A stretch of DNA of 64,000 nucleotides from Micromonospora echinospora (lineage in GTDB: Bacteria > Actinomycetota > Actinomycetes > Mycobacteriales > Micromonosporaceae): NCBI RefSeq assembly GCF_900091495.1, contig NZ_LT607413.1, positions 1,302,001 to 1,366,000 on the forward strand, read 5' to 3'. The notes beneath the pieces were generated by a model. It was not told the DNA's origin, searched no databases, and saw only the letters and a program-made list of their open reading frames with translations. Made by a program: the position numbers and the translations under genes. This document shows, piece by piece, positions 19,835 to 27,754 of the stretch; positions within the stretch are counted from its first letter, which is position 1, and each line of letters opens with the position of its first letter.

Positions 19835-21627
19835 GCCGGGACAGCGGGCCGTCGCCCCAGCCCGCCACGCCCGTGGGGTCGACGGGGCGGCTGGGGGCCG
19901 AGCGGGCCGTGCTGCGGCTGGCCCGGCCGTACCTTCGCCGGTTGCTCGGCGCGGGGCTGCTCGCCACCGCCACCGAACTGGCCGCGCTGGCGCTGATGTC
20001 CACCGCCACCTGGTTGCTGATGAGCGCCGCCGGTCGGCCGCCCCTGGACCGGCTGACCGTGGCGATCGTCGCGGTCCGGGCGCTCGCGATCGGCCGGGGC
20101 GTGCTGCGCTACACCGAACGACTCGCCGGGCACGACGCGGTGCTGCGCATCGTCACCGACGTACGCACCCGGGTCTTCGCCACCCTGGCGGCCCGCCGGG
20201 CCACCGCCGACCAGCGCTCCGGGGACACCCTCAGCCGGCTGGTCTCCGACGTGGACACCGTCCAGGACCTGATGCTGCGGGTGCTCGTGCCGGGAACGGC
20301 GGCGGCCCTGGTCAGCGTGCTCGCGATCGGCGGGGCGGCGGTGGTGTCCCCGGCGGCGGCCGGGGTGCTCGCGGTGGGACTGCTGCTGGCCGGCGTCGCG
20401 CTGCCGGTCCTGGCGACGGTGCTGACCCGGCGCGGTGCCGCCGAGGTGGCGCCACTGCGCGGCGCGCTCGCCTCGGACGCGGTGGACCTGACCCACGGAG
20501 CCGCCGACCTGGCTGCCTTCGGGGCGACCGACGCGGCCCTGCGCGCGGCGACCGGACGAGCCGACCGGCTCGCCCGGTTGGAGCGTCGCCTCGCCGCGAC
20601 CGGTTTCGCGGTGGACGCCCTCGGGGTGCTGGTCGCCGGAGCGACCAGCGCGGCGGTGGTGGTCGCCGCCCTCCGGGCCGACGTCTCCGGCGTGCTGGTC
20701 GGCGTCCTCGCGGTCGGCACGCTCGCCGCCGTGGAGGTGGCGTCGGCACTGGTCGGCGCCGCCCGGCAGTGGAGCGGGCTACGGGCCGGGCTGACCCGGG
20801 TGGCCGCGTTGCTGACCGCCCCGACGGACGCCCCGACGGCCGGGGACCGGCCGGTGCCCACCGCAGCCCACCACGTACGGCTCGACGGGGTACGGGTCCG
20901 CTACCGGGAGGGTGCCCCGCCCGCGCTGGACGGGGTGGACCTGGACCTGCCCCCTGGCCGGCGGATCGCCGTCGTCGGGCCGAGCGGGGCGGGCAAGAGC
21001 ACCCTGGCGGCCGTCCTCACCGGGGCGGTGGAACCGGACCGGGGCCGGGTGACCCTGGACGGGGCCGACCTGTCGGCGTACCGGGTGGAGGAGTTGCCCC
21101 GGGCGGTCGGCGGCCTGCTAGCCGAGGCACACGTCTTCCACGCCACCGTCCGGGAGAACCTCCTCCTCGGCCGGGGCGGGGCCGACGACGTGGCGCTCGA
21201 CTCGGCCGCCCGGGCGGCCGGGCTGCTCGACTGGGTACGCGCCCAGCCGGAGCAGTGGGACACCGTGGTGGGCGAGGACGGCGGGCAGCTCTCCGGCGGC
21301 CAGCGGCAGCGGCTGGCGCTGGCCCGGGCGCTGCTGGCCGCGCCGGGCCTGCTGGTGCTGGACGAGCCGACCGAGGGACTGGACCCCGCCGCCGCCGACG
21401 CGGTGCTCGCCTCGACCCTGGCCGCGGTGCCGGCCGACCATTCGGTGCTGCTGATCAGCCACCGGCTCAGCGGCCTCGCCGGCTTCGACGAGGTCGTGGT
21501 GCTGGACGCCGGCCGGGTGACCCAGCGGGGGCACCACGACGAGCTGGTGGCGGCGCCGGGCTGGTACCGCGACCAGTGGCTGATCCAGGTGGCGGCCGAG
21601 CAGGGCTATCTGGCCCTGGCCCCCTGA
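19831..21627 (+). CDS. cydC: Thiol reductant ABC exporter subunit CydC
   Basis: This 598-residue half-transporter forms the heterodimeric exporter with CydD. It has an N-terminal six-helix domain (LLATATELAALALMSTATWL onward), Walker A GPSGAGKST, signature LSGGQRQRLALARA, Walker B LLVLDEPTEGLD and a switch His in LLISHRLS. Its ATG overlaps the cydD stop in ATGA; the same frame is open further upstream but only as an antiparallel reading of cydD sequence. Its linker is of normal length, unlike that of CydD. Confidence 0.93.
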   Translation: MSRDSGPSPQPATPVGSTGRLGAERAVLRLARPYLRRLLGAGLLATATELAALALMSTATWLLMSAAGRPPLDRLTVAIVAVRALAIGRGVLRYTERLAGHDAVLRIVTDVRTRVFATLAARRATADQRSGDTLSRLVSDVDTVQDLMLRVLVPGTAAALVSVLAIGGAAVVSPAAAGVLAVGLLLAGVALPVLATVLTRRGAAEVAPLRGALASDAVDLTHGAADLAAFGATDAALRAATGRADRLARLERRLAATGFAVDALGVLVAGATSAAVVVAALRADVSGVLVGVLAVGTLAAVEVASALVGAARQWSGLRAGLTRVAALLTAPTDAPTAGDRPVPTAAHHVRLDGVRVRYREGAPPALDGVDLDLPPGRRIAVVGPSGAGKSTLAAVLTGAVEPDRGRVTLDGADLSAYRVEELPRAVGGLLAEAHVFHATVRENLLLGRGGADDVALDSAARAAGLLDWVRAQPEQWDTVVGEDGGQLSGGQRQRLALARALLAAPGLLVLDEPTEGLDPAAADAVLASTLAAVPADHSVLLISHRLSGLAGFDEVVVLDAGRVTQRGHHDELVAAPGWYRDQWLIQVAAEQGYLALAP

Positions 21628-21690
21628 CGCGGTCGGCGTCGTTCACCCGGAGCCCGGGAGCCACCGACGTGGGGTGGCTGCCGGCGGCCG

Positions 21691-21748
21691 GACGGGTCAG
21701 GCGGTCGCCGGCGGCGGCCAGACGGGTCAGGCGGTCGCCGGCGGCGGC
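21691..21748. repeat. 30-base tandem duplication at the 3' end of padR
   Basis: The 28-base block at 21691-21718 is repeated exactly at 21721-21748, a 30-base period. The stop codon of the PadR gene lies in the second copy, so the first copy is outside the coding region. It looks like a recent slippage duplication. Confidence 0.8.
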
Positions 21749-22068
21749 ACGTCCGGGTTGAGGAACCGACCGACGGTGGAACTGAACTCACGCCAGCCGG
21801 CCCGCTCGCCGGCCAGCGCCCGCCGTCCCGCGTCGGTGAGCTCGTAGGTGCGCCGTTCTCGCCCGTTGACCGTGTGCCAGGAGCTGGCCACGTAACCGGC
21901 GCGTTCCAGCCGGCGCAACGCCGGATAGGTCGTGCCGGTGGGCAGGTCCAGGCTGCCGCCGCTGCGCACCCGCAGTGCCTCGATGATCGCGTATCCGTGC
22001 AGCGCACCGTCCTCGAGCACCGCCAGGAGCAGGGCGTCGAGGTGTCCGTGCAGCGTCTGGCCCCTCAC
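21727..22068 (-). CDS. PadR-family transcriptional regulator
   Basis: This 113-residue winged-helix protein has the PadR pattern: LDALLLAVLEDGALHGYAIIEAL, then the wing region TYPALRRLERAGYV and YELTDAGRRAL. PadR regulators respond to phenolic or drug-like compounds, but the ligand cannot be inferred here. The GTG at 22066-22068 gives the usual N-terminus VRGQTLHGHLDALL; an upstream GTG is possible. It is convergent with cydC and divergent from the acidic protein gene, so its targets may be elsewhere. Confidence 0.85.
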   Translation of the reverse strand: MRGQTLHGHLDALLLAVLEDGALHGYAIIEALRVRSGGSLDLPTGTTYPALRRLERAGYVASSWHTVNGRERRTYELTDAGRRALAGERAGWREFSSTVGRFLNPDVPPPATA

Positions 22069-22215
22069 AGCACACCACGCTACTGACTGTCCGGGACGTA
22101 GCCAACGGGGTGCGGGCACCGGTCCCGCCGGATCGCCCACTAGGGTATGTGCGCAGAGTCACCCGACGGCACGGACTACCGCCGGGTCAGCAGCCCGAAG
22201 CACACGGAGGTCAGC

Positions 22216-23145
22216 GTGGCCCGCCAGTCGCCCCAACGGCCCGACGCCGACGAGCCCCAGCTCGACGAAGCGACCGCAGCGACCGAGTCGGAGGAGGCCG
22301 GCGACACCGCCGCCAGCTCCGGCGAGGCGGACCGGTCGCTCTGGGAGGAGCTGCGGATCGATCCGGTGGAGATCGCGCTGCCGGCCGGTTCCGGCTTCAC
22401 GCTGCGGGCGTACCGGCCGGCCCGGGAGCTGACCCCCACCGACGTCGCCGAGCGGGACGCCGACGACCCGTTCCTGGCGCGTGGCCGGGAGGTCGTCGAG
22501 GATGACGACGACGACGACGAGACCGTCGTGATCCTCGACGAGGAGCTCGCCGAGGAGTTCGCCGAGGCCGACGAGGAGGAGAAGCAGTCGGCCCGCAAGG
22601 GCGACAAGGCCGAGGCGGACGCCGAGGACGAGAGCGAGGACGAGGACGCCGCCGCTGACGAGGAGGTGCCCCTCTTCCTCAGCCACCGGGGTCGCCTGCT
22701 GCTGTTCAAGACGCCCGAGTCCCTGGTCAGCTTCATCCGTTCCGGCGCTCCGCACGACATGTCCCAGCTGGACGGCTGGAATGAACTGTCCGAACGGGTG
22801 GAGCCGGCGGACATCGCCCCCCTCGACGAGGACACCTACGAGCTCGACCTCGTGGTGGAGAACCTGCGCGGCGGGCACGACACCTGGGACCCGACCCTGC
22901 TCATCGAGGCCGGCGAGGCGGCCCGTGACCTGGCGTACGCGCTGCGGCTCCCCGCCGTGCTCGACATGCTCTCCGCCGGATCCAGCCTGGACGACCTGGA
23001 CGAGGCGCTGCGGGCCACGGTCGGCGGCGGGATCGGCGGTTTCATGGGCCGGCGGCGGCTCAAGAAAATCGGCGCCCAGACCGCCAGCCTGGGGTGGCGG
23101 ACCATTGTCGGGAAGATCTCTGCGGTCGTGGACTGGCGCGACTGA
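22216..23145 (+). CDS. Acidic actinobacterial protein of unknown function
   Basis: This 309-residue protein is not one I can assign to a characterised family. The N-terminal half is very acidic, with runs such as DDDDDDE and EEFAEADEEE, and is probably disordered. The C-terminal half (from about PLFLSHRGRLLLF) looks folded and ends with a basic Gly-rich segment, GGGIGGFMGRRRLKK. GTG 22216 is chosen because GGAGG lies 5 bases upstream; an in-frame ATG at 22147 would add 23 residues. It precedes the IS110-like gene by 55 bases and is probably cotranscribed with it. Confidence 0.75.
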   Translation: MARQSPQRPDADEPQLDEATAATESEEAGDTAASSGEADRSLWEELRIDPVEIALPAGSGFTLRAYRPARELTPTDVAERDADDPFLARGREVVEDDDDDDETVVILDEELAEEFAEADEEEKQSARKGDKAEADAEDESEDEDAAADEEVPLFLSHRGRLLLFKTPESLVSFIRSGAPHDMSQLDGWNELSERVEPADIAPLDEDTYELDLVVENLRGGHDTWDPTLLIEAGEAARDLAYALRLPAVLDMLSAGSSLDDLDEALRATVGGGIGGFMGRRRLKKIGAQTASLGWRTIVGKISAVVDWRD

Positions 23146-23200
23146 GCTGTAACAGGGAGCATCAGTCTCTGGCACAGAAACCCGGGAGGAGGACGACGCC

Positions 23201-25597
23201 GTGGCGCTCGTGCGCGTGTACTGCGGTCTTGCCTCGGCCGACTCGGCAGACCGACCGGCTTCGGCCAGTTCGACGCTGACGTCCGCTGTGGTCGACGACG
23301 CAGGCCGGCTGCTCCACGTCTGCGAGATCAGCGACGACCCGGCCGGTTACGCCCGGCTCGTGGCGTTGCTCGTGGAACGGTCAGGCGGCCCGAGCGGTGC
23401 GGCGATCGCCGCCGACAGTGACGACCACACGGTCACCTCGCTGCTCAGCGCGGCCGGTCGGCCGCTCGCGATAGCCGACGACGACTCCGTCGACGACTTC
23501 GCCGAGCGGTTCGCCGACGACGACTCGCTGGAGGAGATGCAGTCGCCGCCGGCCGAGCGCCGGGCGGTCGGGCTGGCGCGGGCCCTCCAGGCCGGCGCGC
23601 TCTCCGCGGTCACCCTGCCCGTGCCCCGCGACCTCGCCGGCTACAAGCAGGTCCTCGCCGCGCACGCCGCGCTCGCCAACGGCCGGCACACCGCCGCCGT
23701 GGCGCTCCGCGAGGTGCTGCGTGAGCTCTACCCGGCCGCCCTGCGGGCCTACCCCGACCCGGCCGAGCCGGTCTCGCTGGCCGTGCTCGACGCGCTCCCG
23801 GAGCCCGGCATGCTGGGCGGCACCGTCGCCCGGGGCCGGGACGTCTCGGTCGCCGCGGACGCCATCGTCGCCCACCTGGCCGCCGACGGGGTGGCCGACG
23901 CCGACTCGATCAACGACGCGGTGACCGCGCTGCGGGTGGCCATCGCCGAGACCCCGCGCCGGGCGGCGGTCAGCCGGGCGCTCACCTCGGCGGTGGCCGA
24001 GACGGTACGCCAGGCCGTCGCCGCCGTCCGCGCCTGCGACGCCGGGTGCGACGCCCTGGTCGGGGCGCTCCGTGCCCGGGTCAGCGCCCCTTCCCCCGGC
24101 CGGCGTGCCGCGCCGTCCGACGACCGCGCCGAGTTCGGGACCGGTGGCGGGCTCCGCGCGGTCGACCCGGTGCCACCGCAGCCGACCGGACGACGCAGCC
24201 GACCGGAGCCGGTCGGTGGCACTCCGCCCACCCCACCGCGTCCGCTCGGCCCGCCCCCGGTGGCGCCGGCCCCGATCGCGCCGCCGCCGTCCGCACCGGC
24301 TCCGGTCACCCCGGCCGCCTCGGTCAAGCCGCCGGTCAACGGGGTGCCGGGCCGGGGCGACACCCCTGCTCTCCCGGCAGCACGTCAGGTGGACGGGCCG
24401 ACGAACCGGCCGGTCTCCTCGCCACCGCCCCCGCCCGGGATCACCCCGATCGCCCCGGCGCAGCGGAGCAACTCGCCGGCCGACGCGGGTGAGCCGTTCC
24501 GGCCCACCCTCACTACGGCCGCGATCAACAACGCCCGGGCCGAGCGGCAGCGGACCGTCATCCCGCCGCGTCCCAAGACCACCGGCGACACCCCGACCGG
24601 CGGGTTCGCGGTCACCGACCTCAGCGTGCCGGTGCCGGCCCCGCGTCCGGAGCAGGAGGCTCCGGCACCCGGGTCCCGGGCCAACTGGCCGCTGGTCAAC
24701 AATCCGGAGGACCCGGCCGACAGCTCGCCGCGCAACCCGGTCGCGCAGTCCGCACCGGAGCGGGACGAACGGCAGATCGACGCGCACACCGACCCGGGCC
24801 GCCCCGAGGGCCGGATCACGCCGCCCTGGCTGGCGGACGACCTGCCCCAGGAGCCGCCGATGCTGCGCCTGGTGGAGCCACCGCTGCACGACCGGACGGC
24901 CGCGCCGGTCGACCGTGGCGCACGCACCGTCCCCCGCCCGGAGCGCGGCGGTGACCGGGTCGACCCGAACGCCGAGCGGAGCGCCCGCCCCGCGTTCGAG
25001 GCCCCGGCCGACGACCGGACCGTCCTCCATCCCACCTCCGGCTCCCGTCCGGAGAACCCACCGCTGCGCCCGGAGAACCCACCGCTGCGGCTGGTGGACC
25101 GGAAGGACGCGCCGCCTCTTCCCGAGCGGCCCACCGCCGAACGCCGCCGGGGTCCGATCTCCGACGAGAACGACGGTGACCTGCTCATCTTCGCGCAGGC
25201 GAAGTCGGCCTGGTTCGTCGGGCACTCGGACGAGACCGACCTCGACTGGTCCAGCATGGCCGACACCGGTTGGCAGGCCGCCGAGCAGGCCGCGCAGCCG
25301 GTCAAGGGCGACGAGACGCCGGCCGGGCTCCCCCGCCGGGTTCCGCAGGCCAACCTGGTGCCCGGCTCGCCGCTGCGCGAGGAGCGTCCGCTGCGGATCG
25401 TCCGGGACGCGGCGCGCATCGCCGAGAACACCACCGGCTACTTCCGGGGCTGGCGCCGCGGGCAGGAGATCGGCGGGTTCGCGGTGGGTGGCCGACCCGG
25501 TCGTGAGGCGGCCGGCGGCTGGGACTTCACTCGCGATCACGGCGACCGCGACGATGACAGGGAGTACGAGTACCGCTCCGCCGGCTACCGCTCCTGA
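23201..25597 (+). CDS. Domesticated IS110-transposase-like protein with long Pro-rich tail
   Basis: This is a 798-residue protein. Residues of about 1-300 follow the layout of IS110-family transposases: an RNase H-like start (VRVYCGLASADS, VVDDAGRLLHVCEISDDPAGYARLVALL) and the AAGRPLAIADDDS segment. Next comes the helical stretch PRDLAGYKQVLAAHAALANGR, and then LREVLRELYPAALRAYPD. The catalytic DEDD residues are not all retained; the first Asp position reads Leu-Ala. A Pro-rich disordered region spans about 300-650, and the C-terminus is a conserved-looking segment. No terminal repeats flank it. GGGAGGAGGA precedes the GTG start. A host function is inferred, not known. Confidence 0.7.
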   Translation: MALVRVYCGLASADSADRPASASSTLTSAVVDDAGRLLHVCEISDDPAGYARLVALLVERSGGPSGAAIAADSDDHTVTSLLSAAGRPLAIADDDSVDDFAERFADDDSLEEMQSPPAERRAVGLARALQAGALSAVTLPVPRDLAGYKQVLAAHAALANGRHTAAVALREVLRELYPAALRAYPDPAEPVSLAVLDALPEPGMLGGTVARGRDVSVAADAIVAHLAADGVADADSINDAVTALRVAIAETPRRAAVSRALTSAVAETVRQAVAAVRACDAGCDALVGALRARVSAPSPGRRAAPSDDRAEFGTGGGLRAVDPVPPQPTGRRSRPEPVGGTPPTPPRPLGPPPVAPAPIAPPPSAPAPVTPAASVKPPVNGVPGRGDTPALPAARQVDGPTNRPVSSPPPPPGITPIAPAQRSNSPADAGEPFRPTLTTAAINNARAERQRTVIPPRPKTTGDTPTGGFAVTDLSVPVPAPRPEQEAPAPGSRANWPLVNNPEDPADSSPRNPVAQSAPERDERQIDAHTDPGRPEGRITPPWLADDLPQEPPMLRLVEPPLHDRTAAPVDRGARTVPRPERGGDRVDPNAERSARPAFEAPADDRTVLHPTSGSRPENPPLRPENPPLRLVDRKDAPPLPERPTAERRRGPISDENDGDLLIFAQAKSAWFVGHSDETDLDWSSMADTGWQAAEQAAQPVKGDETPAGLPRRVPQANLVPGSPLREERPLRIVRDAARIAENTTGYFRGWRRGQEIGGFAVGGRPGREAAGGWDFTRDHGDRDDDREYEYRSAGYRS

Positions 25598-25604
25598 GCG
25601 GACC

Positions 25605-25628
25605 GGACCGCCGGACCGCCGGACCGCC
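25605..25628. repeat. Three 8-base tandem repeats
   Basis: GGACCGCC is repeated three times exactly, followed by a partial fourth unit, directly after the stop codon of the IS110-like gene. Confidence 0.7.
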
Positions 25629-25649
25629 GGACCGTACGACCGGACATCC

Positions 25650-26203
25650 GGGACGACGCCGGCGATCCGCGTCTGGCCGCCCGGCTGGCCGGCTCGGCGG
25701 GGTCCACGTCCTGGTCGGCGGGGTGCTCGCCGAGGTCTCGATGGCCGTCGTGACGGTGGCCGAGGAGCAGCGGATCCCTCGTCTCGCTCGCGGCGGGCGA
25801 CACTGTCGTGCCGCCGGCCACCGAGCGCGCCTTCGTCTGCGAACTCGCCCCGGACGCCACCGACGGCGGGGCGGCTGGGCCGCCTGATCCGCGCGCAGGG
25901 AGCCCGGCGGATGACGTTGGTGGCCGAGAGCCGGGCTACCCGGCGACTCGGGCGTACGGGCCGTTCCGGAGGCGCTGCGGGCGACCAGGGTGGACCTGCT
26001 CCGGACGGTCCGGTGTTGCCCGTCGGTACGACGGGTCACATCCGCGTCGCGGAGGACACCTGGCCGGCCGGAACGCGGAGGCGGTCGAGGGGCCTTCGGG
26101 GTGCACCGGATCGGCCTGGCCCCGTCCACGCTCACCAACACCACGGCAGCGACGACCCACCCGGATTCCGTGTTCCGCTACGTCCAGCGGCACAACGGGA
26201 CGT
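25650..26203 (+). pseudogene. Frameshifted solute-binding protein remnant (Peripla_BP_6 type)
   Basis: No intact frame exists, but reading across frames gives a recognisable branched-chain-amino-acid-type binding protein. The segments in order are DIRDDAGDPRLAARL, VHVLVGGVLAEVSMAVVTVA, PLVSLAAGDTVVPPATERAF (one base lost from a C-run near 25770), GRLIRAQGARRMTLVAES, GDSGVRAVPEALRATRVDLL and a tail ending FRYVQRHNGT. At least four frameshifts separate them, and both ends of the gene are missing. It lies between the IS110-like gene and the conservon. The family call rests on motif order and is moderately sure. Confidence 0.6.
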
Positions 26204-26219
26204 AGCGCCTCGGGAACGA

Positions 26220-26262
26220 CGTACCGCCCGGTGCGCGGCCGGAGCCGGCACCGGGCGGTACG
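26220..26262 (-). terminator. Terminator of the conservon operon
   Basis: Perfect 15-base arms (26220-26234 and 26248-26262) with a 13-base loop lie 10 bases beyond the cvnD stop codon. Confidence 0.8.
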
Positions 26263-26271
26263 CAGGTCGCC

Positions 26272-26889
26272 TCAGGCCGGCGCGACCGCGCGCGAACGGC
26301 GCATCGTGAGCACGTACTCGACCAGCGAGATCAGCACGTGCTTGGTCGACTCCCGCTGCCGGGCGTCACAGGCCACCACCGGCACCTCCGGAGAGATCGC
26401 CAGCGCGTCCCGGACGTCCTGCGGGTCGTGGTACTGCATCCCGTCGAAGCAGTTGATGGCGATCAGGTACGGCAGCCGCCGGTGCTCGAAGAAGTCGATG
26501 GCCGCGAAGCAGTCGGCCAACCGGCGGGTGTCGACCAGGACCACGGCGCCGATGGCGCCCCGGACCAGCTCGTCCCACATGAACCAGAACCGCGTCTGAC
26601 CGGGTGTACCGAAGAGGTACAGGATCAGGTCACGGTCGATCGAGATACGACCGAAGTCCATCGCCACCGTGGTCGTCGTCTTGCCCGGCACCTGCCGGGT
26701 GTCGTCGACGCCCACACCGGCCGAGGTCATGATCGCCTCGGTGGTCAGTGGCGTGATCTCCGAAACCGAGCCGACCAGCGTCGTCTTGCCAACGCCGAAG
26801 CCACCGGCGATAACGATCTTCGCCGATGTCACGCGCCCGCTCGACGGAGTCGGCGGCCGGTGCGACATGTCAGAGCCTGCGAAGTCCAC
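26272..26889 (-). CDS. cvnD: Conservon GTPase (CvnD, MglA/Ras-like)
   Basis: This 205-residue small GTPase has P-loop GGFGVGKTT (29-37), the switch region LFGTPGQTRFWFMWDEL and, in place of NKxD, INCFDG. Conservon GTPases act with a histidine-kinase-like protein, a roadblock protein and a DUF742 protein in a membrane complex proposed to resemble eukaryotic G-protein signalling in Streptomyces. GTG 26889 is preferred to ATG 26868 because GGAGAGGG lies 6 bases before it; this gives a 20-base overlap with cvnC. It is the last gene of the operon. Confidence 0.92.
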   Translation of the reverse strand: MDFAGSDMSHRPPTPSSGRVTSAKIVIAGGFGVGKTTLVGSVSEITPLTTEAIMTSAGVGVDDTRQVPGKTTTTVAMDFGRISIDRDLILYLFGTPGQTRFWFMWDELVRGAIGAVVLVDTRRLADCFAAIDFFEHRRLPYLIAINCFDGMQYHDPQDVRDALAISPEVPVVACDARQRESTKHVLISLVEYVLTMRRSRAVAPA

Positions 26890-27280
26890 TCAGCACCCTC
26901 TCCAGCAGTTCAGTGCCCACCGCGTCATCGGAGTCGTCCAGGATGGTCGGCTCGTGCACCGCGACCAGGCCGTCCGTAGCCATGTCGGCAATGAGCACCC
27001 GGGCCACCCCGAGTGGCAGCTGCATCCGCGCCGCGATCTCGGCGAGCGACTGCAACCGTCCGTCACACAGCGCGGCGATGTACTGGTGCTCCCGGCCCTG
27101 ACCACCGTTGCCGTTGGCAGCGGTCCGACCGCGCACCGTCGTCTCGACGAGCGCCTCCAGCGCGATGTCGAGACGGGGACGGGTACGACCGCGGGTGACG
27201 GCGTATGGACGGACCAGAGCCCCGGTGGGCTCATCACGATCGACCACGTCGCCGCTCACCTCCTCCCGCGTACCCGCCAC
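26870..27280 (-). CDS. cvnC: Conservon DUF742 protein (CvnC)
   Basis: This 136-residue DUF742 protein has the family pattern LVRPYAVTRGRTRP, then a winged-helix-like core SLAEIAARMQLPLGVARVLIADM and the end LLERVLSGLRRL. It is the third member of conserved cvnABCD operons and is thought to bridge the roadblock protein and the GTPase. It starts with GTG about 70 bases after cvnB and overlaps cvnD. Confidence 0.92.
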   Translation of the reverse strand: MAGTREEVSGDVVDRDEPTGALVRPYAVTRGRTRPRLDIALEALVETTVRGRTAANGNGGQGREHQYIAALCDGRLQSLAEIAARMQLPLGVARVLIADMATDGLVAVHEPTILDDSDDAVGTELLERVLSGLRRL

Positions 27281-27349
27281 CGGCTCGCTCCGGTGGAACT
27301 CGTCGACTTTTCCGTTGTTGGTCCGCCGACCCTACGGTCAGCGCCCGTC

Positions 27350-27754
27350 TCAACCCAGCATTCCTGCGGCGGCGCGCGGCTGCGGGGTCAGCGCGTCGCC
27401 GACCCGGTCGACCAGCAGCGCCATTTCGTACCCGACCTGCCCCACGTCGCAGCTCCGGGCGGCGAGCACCGCGAACGACGACCCGTCCGAGATGGACATG
27501 AGGAACAGGAAGCCATTGTCCATCTCGACCACTGTCTGGAGCACCGCACCACCCTCGAAGCAGCGAGCCGCTCCCTGGGTGAGGCTGACCAGGCCGGACG
27601 CGATCGCGGCCAACTGGTCGGCGCGGTCACGCGGCAGGTCCCGTGACGACGCGAGGAGCAGGCCGTCCGCGGAGACGGCGACCGCATGCGCGACACCGGG
27701 CACCCGGTCGGCGAAGTTGGCCAGCAGCCAACCGAGATCCTGCGTAGTTGTCAT
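27350..27754 (-). CDS. cvnB: Conservon roadblock/LC7 protein (CvnB)
   Basis: This 134-residue roadblock/LC7-domain protein starts [19 protein letters not shown] and contains [20 protein letters not shown] and the strand [14 protein letters not shown], as in MglB-type proteins. MglB-like proteins act as GTPase-activating partners of MglA-like GTPases, so it probably controls CvnD. The start overlaps the end of cvnA by 4 bases, implying coupled translation. Confidence 0.93.
   Translation of the reverse strand: MTTTQDLGWLLANFADRVPGVAHAVAVSADGLLLASSRDLPRDRADQLAAIASGLVSLTQGAARCFEGGAVLQTVVEMDNGFLFLMSISDGSSFAVLAARSCDVGQVGYEMALLVDRVGDALTPQPRAAAGMLG

Noticed and set aside
23201..25597. An active IS110-family insertion sequence
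   Set aside because: There are no element ends, the catalytic residues are incomplete, and a long non-transposase tail follows.
26205..26271. A small gene after the pseudogene
   Set aside because: The bases form the conservon terminator hairpin and no frame has a start with ribosome site.
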